From Chamaesiphon sp. (GTDB lineage: Bacteria; Cyanobacteriota; Cyanobacteriia; Cyanobacteriales; Chamaesiphonaceae), in the NCBI GenBank assembly GCA_026786125.1, contig JAJAYU010000279.1, positions 1 to 7,848 on the forward strand: a DNA stretch of 7,848 bases, in the 5' to 3' direction. How positions within the stretch are numbered: position 1 is the stretch's first letter; every line of letters begins with the position of its first letter. The notes under the pieces were generated by a model. That model was not told the DNA's origin, made no database searches, and was given only the letters and a program-made list of their open reading frames with translations. A program made the translations under genes and the position numbers. Positions 1 to 5,533 of this stretch are shown here, piece by piece.

Positions 1-50
1 CCCCACGGGATAATCTGGGTTTGAGGTCGATTCATTTTTTAAAAACCAAC

Positions 51-84
51 AAAAAGCTCTAGGTTAATACCTGGAGCTTTTTTT
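51..84. terminator. Intrinsic terminator hairpin, probably bidirectional
   Basis: A 13-base-pair stem runs from 51-63 (AAAAAGCTCTAGG) to 70-82 (CCTGGAGCTTTTT), with a six-base loop TTAATA and one G-T wobble. On the plus strand it ends in a run of seven T (78-84). The matching run of five A at 51-55 gives a shorter U-tract for minus-strand transcripts. It could end a plus-strand gene lying to the left of the window, and also stop the DUF2949 transcript arriving from the right. Confidence 0.8.
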
Positions 85-128
85 GTTGTGATGTGAGCGT
101 AAAACCTAGCTGGTGGGCAGCTATAGGG

Positions 129-188
129 TTTGTTGGGTTGTCTCCTGAAAGAGAGGCTCCGCCAACATTCTTCAACCCAATCTACAAA
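129..188. repeat. Imperfect inverted repeat downstream of the DUF2949 gene
   Basis: TTGGGTTG at 133-140 pairs with CAACCCAA at 173-180, and outside these TTTG (129-132) can pair with CAAA (185-188) across a four-base bulge. The loop is 32 bases. The GTTGGGTTG / CAACCCAA pattern resembles intergenic repeats scattered through many cyanobacterial genomes. I see no gene here and cannot assign a function. Confidence 0.4.
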
Positions 189-191
189 TCT

Positions 192-219
192 ATCAATTAT
201 CAATTATCAATTATCAACT
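192..219. repeat. Tandem heptamer repeat ATCAATT x4
   Basis: Three exact copies of ATCAATT and a fourth ending ATCAACT lie head to tail. This resembles the short tandemly repeated repetitive (STRR) heptamers known from cyanobacteria. The last copy overlaps the stop codon of the DUF2949 gene (218-220), so the array may have expanded right against the end of that gene. Confidence 0.8.
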
Positions 220-412
220 AAGCTGCATCAATCCAGTCATAGATCCGATCAAGTTGTTCGATCGTCACTAGTCCGTATTGCCACAAAATCATCGGCAGGG
301 GGCCAGGATTGTGTTCTACTTGCTTGAGGGCAATCGCCATCGACGAAGCAGAAATGTCTAAATCGTTTTGTAAAAAGTGAATCAGTTTTGTTAAATGGGT
401 AGATGCTATCAT
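218..412 (-). CDS. Small DUF2949-family protein, 64 residues
   Basis: The 64-residue protein ends in the stretch LPMILWQYGLVTIEQLDRI (about residues 39-57), which I recognise as the signature of DUF2949, a family of small cyanobacterial proteins of unknown function. The family is usually about this length, so it looks complete. It has no membrane segment or signal peptide; it looks soluble, with a helical N-terminal half. The ATG start is well supported by a strong Shine-Dalgarno sequence GGAGGT six bases upstream, unusual among the genes here. It has no close operon partner: the upstream gene ends 491 bases away, and the intervening DNA is structured (see 413-903). The function is unknown, and I do not infer one. 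Confidence 0.85.
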   Translation of the reverse strand: MIASTHLTKLIHFLQNDLDISASSMAIALKQVEHNPGPLPMILWQYGLVTIEQLDRIYDWIDAA

Positions 413-418
413 GGCCGT

Positions 419-424
419 ACCTCC
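419..424 (-). promoter_or_regulatory. Strong ribosome binding site of the DUF2949 gene
   Basis: GGAGGT on the minus strand lies six bases before the ATG at 412. It fixes the start and is the best Shine-Dalgarno match in the window; the other genes have weak ones or none. Confidence 0.85.
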
Positions 425-513
425 GGCTAAATGTTAAAAATGTTTTTTAAAAATGAAAGAAAAAATTTGTACCGATCCGATCGTCGCTGGTAAAAAGCTA
501 ATGGCGGTAAGGT

Positions 514-547
514 TAATTTAGATTTTCACCCGTTGCAATCTAAATTA
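514..547. repeat. Perfect 11-base inverted repeat, hairpin-forming
   Basis: TAATTTAGATT at 514-524 is the exact reverse complement of AATCTAAATTA at 537-547, with a 12-base GC-rich loop (TTCACCCGTTGC). No U-tract follows on either strand, so it does not look like a terminator. It lies about 100 bases upstream of the DUF2949 start codon. It could be a regulator binding site or an RNA hairpin in that gene's leader. Confidence 0.65.
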
Positions 548-561
548 CAGAAAATTTCTGT
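547..561. repeat. 15-base palindrome ACAGAAAATTTCTGT
   Basis: Two 7-base arms (ACAGAAA and TTTCTGT) are exact reverse complements around one central base. With almost no loop it is better suited to binding a dimeric protein than to forming an RNA hairpin. It overlaps the last base of the 514-547 inverted repeat. It does not fit the NtcA (GTA-N8-TAC) or cyanobacterial LexA consensus. Confidence 0.5.
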
Positions 562-786
562 TTCAACTCAGCAATCTTTAAAGGTTACAGATGCGATTGC
601 GCACAATTGGTAAAAAAAGTGACTGTAAAGACCAGACAGACAGTATTTTTAGATCCAATTGGACTGTAACGATTTTAGGGTACCAATCTAGCTTGCAGAT
701 TCAGACCCAACAATTTTCATGACCAAATGAGGAAATTGAAAACTGGTGTTAACAAACATTTAACCCTGTTAGCGGTTATTTTAAAT

Positions 787-800
787 CCGTGGAAACACGG
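787..800. other. Short hairpin, GAAA tetraloop on the plus strand
   Basis: CCGTG (787-791) pairs with CACGG (796-800) around GAAA, a GNRA tetraloop if transcribed on the plus strand. On the minus strand the loop would be TTTC, which is less special. GGG and TTTT follow at 801-807, which is weak as a terminator. Confidence 0.4.
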
Positions 801-863
801 GGGTTTTGTTAAAGGTTGAATGAGAGTGTCAGTGTATCTTAGTATTTTTATTATTAAGAGTAG

Positions 864-872
864 ATTATAGCA
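864..872 (-). promoter_or_regulatory. Putative extended -10 promoter facing the DUF2949 gene
   Basis: The minus strand reads TGCTATAAT, a perfect extended -10 element (TGn-TATAAT). The -35 position at 17-base spacing is TCGATT, a poor match, which extended -10 promoters can tolerate. It lies about 30 bases past the DUF192 stop codon and would start transcripts near 857, running left through the structured gap. Confidence 0.35.
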
Positions 873-903
873 TTGGTATTTGGCTCAATCGACAAAGTTC
901 TAA

Positions 904-1473
904 TTATTTAAGCTGTTTGGCTGAGTACTTCACAACTTTCAATCGATCGCCAACTTTGAGCTGAAGTTCTGCGGCTCTACCACTCCGCAATTCAATTACG
1001 CCATCAATGTCAGTTTTTGGCTCTGGCCCATAAGTAGGACAAGGATCTTGCTTGCATGGCAGGATTTGTGCGCCGATGTATTTGACTACGCCATTTGACA
1101 CAAACACCATGTCTAATGGAATCAGGGTATTTTTCATCCAAAAGCTAACTGGACGTGGTGGCGAAAATACAAACAACATGCCGCGATTGCTCGCCAGCTC
1201 TGTCCGATTCATCAGTCCCGTAGATTGCTCTTGAGACGTGCGGGCAACCTCTAGCAAGATAGTCTGACCTTTGAAGCTAAATTGGCTAGTTACAGGCAGC
1301 TTTTGCACCTGTAGAGTAGGTTTAGGATCTGGGGTAGTCTGGATCGTTGGAGCTGTCTCTCCGGTGGAGACTGGATTCTCACTCGGTAGTTTGGATTGAA
1401 CTAATGAAGTACAACTAAGTAACAAGATCCCAACTATCCCGCAGGTAATTCCGAATTTTAGGTGCTGTTTCAC
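904..1473 (-). CDS. DUF192-family lipoprotein, 189 residues
   Basis: The N-terminus has a basic start (MKQHLK), a hydrophobic core (about 8-19) and a lipobox LLSC with Cys21, so the protein is probably exported and lipid-anchored. A Ser/Thr/Pro-rich linker (about 22-60) leads into a DUF192 domain (about 63-182). Its hallmarks are the GLMNRTEL segment near 86-93, GMLFVF at 98-103, FWMKNTLIPLDMVFV near 111-125 and the closing VGDRL near 174-178. A Cys140-x4-Cys145 pair before the TYGP segment is common in cyanobacterial members. The function of DUF192 is not established. The start is GTG; no in-frame ATG exists between it and the upstream stop at 1534, and the next internal Met (88) would destroy the signal peptide. 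No Shine-Dalgarno is present: the bases just upstream are pyrimidine-rich (CCCCCTCCT). Confidence 0.88.
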   Translation of the reverse strand: MKQHLKFGITCGIVGILLLSCTSLVQSKLPSENPVSTGETAPTIQTTPDPKPTLQVQKLPVTSQFSFKGQTILLEVARTSQEQSTGLMNRTELASNRGMLFVFSPPRPVSFWMKNTLIPLDMVFVSNGVVKYIGAQILPCKQDPCPTYGPEPKTDIDGVIELRSGRAAELQLKVGDRLKVVKYSAKQLK

Positions 1474-1492
1474 GATAGGAGGGGGATGGGGA

Positions 1493-1510
1493 GACTGGGG
1501 GACTGGGAGA
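1493..1510. repeat. Tandem octamer GACTGGG(G/A) x2
   Basis: GACTGGGG (1493-1500) is followed directly by GACTGGGA (1501-1508) and a partial third unit. The same octamer, in the opposite orientation, forms the five-copy array at 4650-4689. It lies just upstream of the DUF192 start codon, so it would be in that gene's leader or promoter. Confidence 0.7.
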
Positions 1511-1604
1511 AAATAATGATAGCCTAAATTCCGCTACTTAGTGCTAGCACCTGAGATTGTGGACGACGAGGGCATTGGATGTTTTGTTTCTATCTTAAAT
1601 ATGA

Positions 1605-2282
1605 TTAATCTCGCAATACATAGCCAACTCCACGGACGGTTTGAATCAATCGCTTACCACCCTCTTTTTCTAGTTTGAGCCGGAGATAACGCACGTATAC
1701 CTCGATCACATTAGATTCGCCCAGGAAATCATAGCCCCAGACATTTTCTAATATTTGCTCGCGGGTTAGATCGGTTTCTGGTTGGGACATCAAATACCGT
1801 AGTAGCTCGTACTCCTTGACGGTTAATTCGATCGAGCGATCGTTTCGCCGGACGCTGTGGGTGACAAGATCCAATGTGAGATCGCTAAACCGCAACTGTT
1901 CGCCGACTCCGACATCAGAATGCAGGTACAACCCGATCGTGTGCAAGAAATCGATCGCGTGATAAGGTTTGAGAAAGTAATCATCCGCGCCAGACTCCAG
2001 ACAGACAATCCGATCTGCCACGGTATCATGTGCCATCAGTAACAAAATCGGTGCCACAATCCCCAGCTCCCGCAGTTGGGGTACCAGGGTCAAAGCTGCT
2101 TCTCCAGGCAATGCTCGATCGATCGCAATCAAAGCTGGATGCAGTCTTTTGATTTGTTCTAGTCCCATTCTGGCATTATCAGCGATCGATACCTGATAGC
2201 CAGCCTTGGTCAAGTCAAGATTGATTCTCTCGGCTAGTATCGTATCATTTTCAATTAGGACAATTGGGGTGTTTTCAGTCAT
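1605..2282 (-). CDS. nblR: NblR-type response regulator (OmpR/PhoB family)
   Basis: A receiver domain (about 6-120) is joined to a winged-helix DNA-binding domain (about 128-223), whose end TVRGVGYVLR is typical of the OmpR/PhoB family. In cyanobacteria NblR controls phycobilisome breakdown (bleaching) under nutrient and light stress. The assignment rests on features NblR shares beyond the family: PILLLMAHDTVADR with Met83 where the conserved Thr/Ser should be, and the segment ILENVWGYDFLGESNVIEVY (177-196). The usual second acidic residue of the pocket is Asn12, although Asp55 (the phospho-acceptor position) and Lys105 remain. The pocket therefore looks non-canonical, in line with reports of phosphorylation-independent NblR. 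The ATG at 2282 has no Shine-Dalgarno and abuts a C-rich repeat. The gene lies 123 bases downstream of nadK on the same strand. A related OmpR-family paralogue is the main alternative. Confidence 0.85.
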   Translation of the reverse strand: MTENTPIVLIENDTILAERINLDLTKAGYQVSIADNARMGLEQIKRLHPALIAIDRALPGEAALTLVPQLRELGIVAPILLLMAHDTVADRIVCLESGADDYFLKPYHAIDFLHTIGLYLHSDVGVGEQLRFSDLTLDLVTHSVRRNDRSIELTVKEYELLRYLMSQPETDLTREQILENVWGYDFLGESNVIEVYVRYLRLKLEKEGGKRLIQTVRGVGYVLRD

Positions 2283-2405
2283 GGGATAGGGGATAGGGAT
2301 TAGGGATTAGGGGATAGGGATTAGGGCTAGTAAATTGCGGAGAAAGTTTTAGTGAATAACTTCTGACAATAAAAATTCAGCTATCCCCTGTCCCCTATCC
2401 CCTAA
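2283..2405. repeat. Heptamer-built inverted repeat in the nadK-nblR gap
   Basis: GGGATAG/GGGATTA units (7-8 bases) are repeated about six times at 2283-2326. A complementary C-rich array, CTATCCCCTGTCCCCTAT and onward, lies at 2381-2405. The arms can fold together over about 55 bases. The first arm touches the nblR ATG and the second touches the nadK stop codon, so the repeats fill both ends of this gap. Such TAGGGGAT-type arrays recur between genes in filamentous cyanobacteria. Confidence 0.7.
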
Positions 2406-3323
2406 CTACGGTAATTCCACCGAAGTAGGCTTGGCAATATGTGGCAATCCCCAGCCGAGTTTTTCGCGCAAGATTTTGAAATATTCGGGCGGTTGGAGCC
2501 GGATAAATTTGGCGGGGTATGGAGATCTCGCGATCCGGATCGTAAATTCGGGACGAATGAAACAACCACCGTTACCATCTACAACCATCACTAGCCGATT
2601 GGGGTTAGCTGATTCGATCGTTACAGGTTCTGTATCTGAAAATACTAGGGCGCGTGAGGCGAGGGAATGGGGGCAAATCGGCACCAATTGCAGTGCGGCT
2701 ACTCCAGGGGCAACTACGGGGCCACCAGCACTGAGGGAGTATGCCGTAGAACCAGTTGGAGTGGAGAGGATTACGCCATCGGCGGCAATATCTACAGGTG
2801 CGTGTCTGCCGACTGTCACTTCAAAGTGACACATACTAGTTAGCGGCTCGCGATGGATCACCATTTCATTGAGACATAGTGCTTCCCATAGTAACTGATC
2901 GGCATCCCAGACTTGGACTGTGAGCATGGCACGATCTTCGACTTGATAGTCGCCAGCAATAGCTCGATCGATCGCCTCTGGTAATTGATTAATATATGTT
3001 TCTGTCAAAAAGCCCATGTGTCCGGTATTTACCGTCAACAAGGGAATACCACAGGGCGCAATCTGTCTAAATGCAGCTAAAACTGTCCCATCGCCACCCA
3101 AAACGATCGCAAAACTCATGTCCGCATCAAACCCAGGGGGACAGAGCGAATCGATCGGAATATGGGTAATTGGTTGATCGGATTGACAATAACCGAGGAT
3201 TCCCCCCTTTGCAGCCGCACTAAAAACTTCCCAACCCAAAGCTATTAGCTGATCGTCGAGTTCTTTGGCAATCTTGCAAGCAAGCGGTTTACCCTCGTTA
3301 TAGATGATGCCTACTTTTGGCAC
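2406..3323 (-). CDS. nadK: NAD kinase, 305 residues
   Basis: This enzyme phosphorylates NAD to NADP with ATP or polyphosphate in the cytoplasm, supplying the electron acceptor of photosynthesis. The family motifs are all present: GGDGT (76-80) with the catalytic Asp78, the NE pair at 152-153 in the conserved LNE segment, and [21 protein letters not shown] starting at 182. The length is normal. The GTG start is supported by AGGA eight bases upstream and by the usual opening MPKVGIIYN; a nearby ATG (minus strand, just upstream) is out of frame. Cyanobacteria commonly have two NAD kinases. The position next to ycf39 matches Synechocystis slr0400 beside slr0399 (from memory), which suggests this is that type. 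nblR follows downstream. The alternative, the sll1415-type kinase, fits less well by context. Confidence 0.93.
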   Translation of the reverse strand: MPKVGIIYNEGKPLACKIAKELDDQLIALGWEVFSAAAKGGILGYCQSDQPITHIPIDSLCPPGFDADMSFAIVLGGDGTVLAAFRQIAPCGIPLLTVNTGHMGFLTETYINQLPEAIDRAIAGDYQVEDRAMLTVQVWDADQLLWEALCLNEMVIHREPLTSMCHFEVTVGRHAPVDIAADGVILSTPTGSTAYSLSAGGPVVAPGVAALQLVPICPHSLASRALVFSDTEPVTIESANPNRLVMVVDGNGGCFIRPEFTIRIARSPYPAKFIRLQPPEYFKILREKLGWGLPHIAKPTSVELP

Positions 3324-3482
3324 GGATACATTCCTAATTCAAGTTTTTTAGGATACAAAATTCGATCAACTTATCTATTGGTAATCGCCAGATGGTCTGT
3401 GGATATGCTTAAGATTATCGCACACTAGCCACACAGAATAGGTTCGAGAGTCAGGTGATCGATCGAAACTTCTCACAATCCT

Positions 3483-3506
3483 AAAGCCTAACCCCCAAAG
3501 CCTAAC
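3483..3506. repeat. Direct repeat AAAGCCTAAC x2, period 14
   Basis: AAAGCCTAAC occurs at 3483-3492 and again at 3497-3506, the second copy touching the ycf39 stop codon. Like the arrays beside the DUF2949, nblR, nadK and petM genes, it is a short repeat placed directly at a gene boundary. Confidence 0.6.
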
Positions 3507-4493
3507 TTAGTACATCATTTTTTTCTTTTTCTGCTTGGCAGCTTGAGCTTCCTTCTGCTTGTTCTTCTCATAATCCAATTCCTTGAGCTTCCGCAGAATC
3601 CGACTAAAGTACTCTTGTAAGTAAGCTTCTAAAGTACCAATCTCTTTTGGCTCAATCCCAAAGGTCTTGTATACTTCATCCATGTCAGCCGTCAAGGGTT
3701 TGCCTGTCGCCAAAACTTCCGTAAAAGCTAACCTGTCTGAAGCATTCCAACTCCACTCAAAAAAGCGAAATGTTTGGCGAATTGCTCGAATCACACCAAG
3801 TGGCAAAGTAGTAACTTTCGCCTCTTTACCCGACTGACGTTCGCACAGACTAATAATTTCTTTCCCACTCCAAGCGCGGTTCCCAGCGATCGGAAAAGTC
3901 CGATTACCTGTCTCAGGAACAGCTAAGGCGCGAATCGCAAATTTAGCGATGTCTTGGGTATCCATGTAGGCAATCGGTGAGGACTCACCTGTCAGCCACA
4001 CTGGTTGTCCTTCCAGAATCGGCACTGCAAATTGACTAATGATGCCTTGCATAAATCCGCAAGGACGCAGGATTGTGTAATTGAGTCCCGATTCTTTCAA
4101 AAATAGTTCTGTACATCGCTTGATTTCCATCAGCGGCACATCGGGATAGTTTTCCGCTCCCAGAATCGAGAAAAAGATAAACCGATCGATCTTAGCCTCA
4201 ACAGCAGCTTGGATCAGATTAACTTTGCCATTCCAATCAACTCGCTCAAAACTAGATACATCTGCTGCCCGTGCGGTTGCAGCGTCAATTACTGCCGTCA
4301 CACCTGCCAATGCAGGTACCAAAGTACTCGGAGTACAGACATTCCCAATCACCAACTCGGCTCCCCACTCTTTTAGAAAAGCCGCTTTGCGCGGATTTCT
4401 AACCAGACAGCGAACTTGGTAGCCTTCATCTAAGGCGCGTCGTGCGATCTGTCTGCCTAAGGTACCTGTGGCACCAACAATCAATAGTGTCAT
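3507..4493 (-). CDS. ycf39: Ycf39, photosystem II assembly factor (atypical SDR)
   Basis: Ycf39 (HCF244 in plants) helps insert chlorophyll into newly made D1 during photosystem II assembly, together with high-light-inducible proteins. The sequence is an atypical short-chain dehydrogenase of the NmrA-like type. It has a nucleotide-binding motif GATGTLG at 7-13, the basic segment RCLVRNPRKA near 28-37 that favours NADP, and FFSILGAENYPDVPLMEIK near 107-125, where Leu-Met replaces the catalytic Tyr of ordinary SDRs. The length is that of the family. A very basic tail (about 301-328, ending QKKKKMMY) is notable. The ATG start has no Shine-Dalgarno; an AT-rich stretch with AATAATT/AATTATT arms (4502-4518) lies just upstream. 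petM upstream and nadK downstream are on the same strand. Confidence 0.93.
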   Translation of the reverse strand: MTLLIVGATGTLGRQIARRALDEGYQVRCLVRNPRKAAFLKEWGAELVIGNVCTPSTLVPALAGVTAVIDAATARAADVSSFERVDWNGKVNLIQAAVEAKIDRFIFFSILGAENYPDVPLMEIKRCTELFLKESGLNYTILRPCGFMQGIISQFAVPILEGQPVWLTGESSPIAYMDTQDIAKFAIRALAVPETGNRTFPIAGNRAWSGKEIISLCERQSGKEAKVTTLPLGVIRAIRQTFRFFEWSWNASDRLAFTEVLATGKPLTADMDEVYKTFGIEPKEIGTLEAYLQEYFSRILRKLKELDYEKNKQKEAQAAKQKKKKMMY

Positions 4494-4598
4494 CTATAAA
4501 GAATAATTAAAAATTATTAAAGCTATTCCCTAGAATATTAGCAGAAAAGTCTCATGTTTGTTAACAAAAATTTACATAAGAGTTAAGGACTAGGCGTT

Positions 4599-4619
4599 AG
4601 GTTTTAGGTTTTAGGTTTT
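4599..4619. repeat. Tandem heptamer AGGTTTT x3
   Basis: Three exact head-to-tail copies of AGGTTTT lie in the gap between petM and ycf39. This is another STRR-like heptamer, of a different sequence from the others in the window. Confidence 0.75.
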
Positions 4620-4649
4620 GGAATCTAGACTGTGGCAGTAAAAATTTTC

Positions 4650-4689
4650 TCCCAGTCTCCCAGTCCCCCAGTCTCCCAGTCCCCCAGTC
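4650..4689. repeat. Tandem octamer (T/C)CCCAGTC x5
   Basis: Five head-to-tail octamers alternate mainly between TCCCAGTC and CCCCAGTC and stop eight bases short of the petM stop codon. The minus-strand reading GACTGGG(A/G) is the same unit as the two-copy array at 1493-1508. In the petM transcript it would form a G-rich 3' untranslated stretch. Confidence 0.85.
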
Positions 4690-4697
4690 TCCCCACA

Positions 4698-4805
4698 CTA
4701 CTCCTCTTCTGGCCCCTGAATCTTGAGAAACAAGAATCCCAGGCTCAAACCAACGAGGATCAAACTTGAAGATAGGATTGCCGCAGTAAAAATTTCGCCA
4801 GCCAT
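4698..4805 (-). CDS. petM: PetM, cytochrome b6f complex subunit 7 (35 residues)
   Basis: PetM is a single-helix subunit of the cytochrome b6f complex in the thylakoid membrane. The 35-residue protein starts MAGEIFTAAIL, has one hydrophobic helix (about 5-27) and ends LFLKIQGPEEE. The KIQG-acidic ending is the family signature: Lys28, Ile29, Gln30 and Gly31 followed by glutamates. The length equals that of known PetM. The ATG at 4805 is preceded by GGAG at ten bases and by a consensus TATAAT, so the gene seems to have its own promoter. ycf39 lies 204 bases downstream on the same strand; petM next to ycf39 is a neighbourhood I recall from other cyanobacteria. It is easily missed because of its size. 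Confidence 0.93.
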   Translation of the reverse strand: MAGEIFTAAILSSSLILVGLSLGFLFLKIQGPEEE

Positions 4806-4815
4806 GACTGAGATA

Positions 4816-4838
4816 CTCCAGATAGTTATTAAATTATA
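4816..4838 (-). promoter_or_regulatory. petM promoter -10 box and ribosome binding site
   Basis: On the minus strand TATAAT (4833-4838) matches the -10 consensus exactly, and TGGAG (4816-4820) lies ten bases before the petM ATG. Transcription would start near 4826, giving a leader of about 20 bases. No good -35 hexamer is present at 17 bases (CACAGC region), so an activator may be needed, or the box is fortuitous. Confidence 0.5.
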
Positions 4839-5009
4839 GATTTATACTTCCCACTGCTGTGAGAATCTTCTAATCACATCCTAGCAGGATATCGGGAGCA
4901 GGCGATCGATCTCTGAGCATGGTCGCAGCAGTGGATCGGATTCTGATAATTTGCCAGAGACTAAAGTTTAATAGACGATCTTTTGCTTTTATCCCCCGAT
5001 CTCTCAATT

Positions 5010-5525
5010 CTAACCATGCCAGCGAGCAGCTCGATCGATTGCATTTGCTGGATGTTGCAAACCACCGCGCCACATAATTACACCATCTTCATCGTTGTCT
5101 TGATAATATTTCTTTCTGCGTCCGACGGTTTGAAAGCCATATTTCTCATAAAGATCGATCGCACCCTGATTGGAAGCACGGACTTCTAGAGTAGCTCTGG
5201 CCATTTCAATTGTTCTCGCCTTGTCAAGCAGTGAGCCAAGTAATAACTTCCCCAATCCTTGCCGCTGATACCGAGGATGGATGCCCAGTAAAGTGATGTG
5301 AGCCTCGTCTAAAATCGCCCAGAAGCAGCCGAAACCAATTAATCCGTCTAATTCTGGTTCTAGGGTTTTGTCCCCTAAAATCCCTAGAAAATGGCTATTA
5401 TCATTAGTCAATTCGCGGCGATAACTATCGATCGACCACAATCCTCCAAAGCATAAGCGATCGAGAATCAAGATCGACCCGATTTCATCAACAGAGATTG
5501 GCTTGACAGTTATTTCCAAACCCAC
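5010..5525 (-). CDS. rimI: RimI-like ribosomal-protein-alanine N-acetyltransferase
   Basis: A single GNAT domain of 171 residues. RimI transfers acetyl from acetyl-CoA to the N-terminal alanine of ribosomal protein S18, in the cytoplasm. Visible marks are LDRLCFGGLW near 21-30, a cyanobacterial RimI trait, and DEAHITLLGIHPRYQRQGLG (73-92), containing the acetyl-CoA loop R/Q-x-x-G-x-G. The NQGAIDLYEKYGF segment (119-131) carries the conserved Asn and Tyr126. The GTG start lies 8 bases after the lysC stop, with no clear Shine-Dalgarno, so translational coupling with lysC is likely. The tail after the GNAT core is short. Another GNAT with a different substrate cannot be ruled out from sequence alone. 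Confidence 0.82.
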   Translation of the reverse strand: MGLEITVKPISVDEIGSILILDRLCFGGLWSIDSYRRELTNDNSHFLGILGDKTLEPELDGLIGFGCFWAILDEAHITLLGIHPRYQRQGLGKLLLGSLLDKARTIEMARATLEVRASNQGAIDLYEKYGFQTVGRRKKYYQDNDEDGVIMWRGGLQHPANAIDRAARWHG

Positions 5526-5533
5526 GCTAATTA

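Larger units (their letters stand above)
413..903. other. 491-base gene-free gap with several inverted repeats
   Basis: No convincing protein gene is found on either strand. The region is AT-rich and holds, from right to left, an extended -10 promoter on the minus strand (864-872) and a CCGTG-GAAA-CACGG hairpin (787-800). Further left are a GTTAACA/TGTTAGC stem (748-754 with 767-773) and the paired inverted repeats at 514-561. If transcription starts near 857, the DUF2949 gene would have a leader of about 445 bases, or the gap may hold a separate small RNA. I do not recognise any known RNA family here; the Yfr1 core motif is absent. Confidence 0.6.

Noticed and set aside
1..36. Possible coding ends at the left edge (a plus-strand frame ending at 24, or a minus-strand ATG at 36)
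   Set aside because: There is too little sequence to tell either from chance. The terminator at 51-84 makes a plus-strand gene ending nearby plausible but not provable.
130..327. Plus-strand reading frame of 65 codons
   Set aside because: It runs through the tandem ATCAATT repeat and overlaps the DUF2949 gene, which has a family match and a strong ribosome binding site on the other strand.
591..722. Plus-strand reading frame of 43 codons with AAAGG before its ATG
   Set aside because: The composition is unremarkable, no family is recognised, and it lies in AT-rich structured DNA against the direction of all other genes.
1541..1550. Perfect palindrome GTGCTAGCAC
   Set aside because: It is only 10 bases long, the flanks do not extend the symmetry, and no T-tract follows. 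One such palindrome per few kilobases is not surprising.
2283..2405. Repeats considered as CRISPR or as a mobile-element end
   Set aside because: The units are 7-8 bases with no spacers, there is no transposase gene, and no target-site duplication is visible.
4560..4580. Possible RpaB (HLR1) site near GTTAACAAAAATTTACAT
   Set aside because: Only one half resembles the consensus; the second repeat and spacing do not fit. A similar weak pattern appears at 748-765.
4870..5073. Minus-strand frame overlapping the end of rimI
   Set aside because: It is out of frame with rimI, has no recognisable domain, and is rich in Arg, Ser and Cys as expected of a shadow frame.
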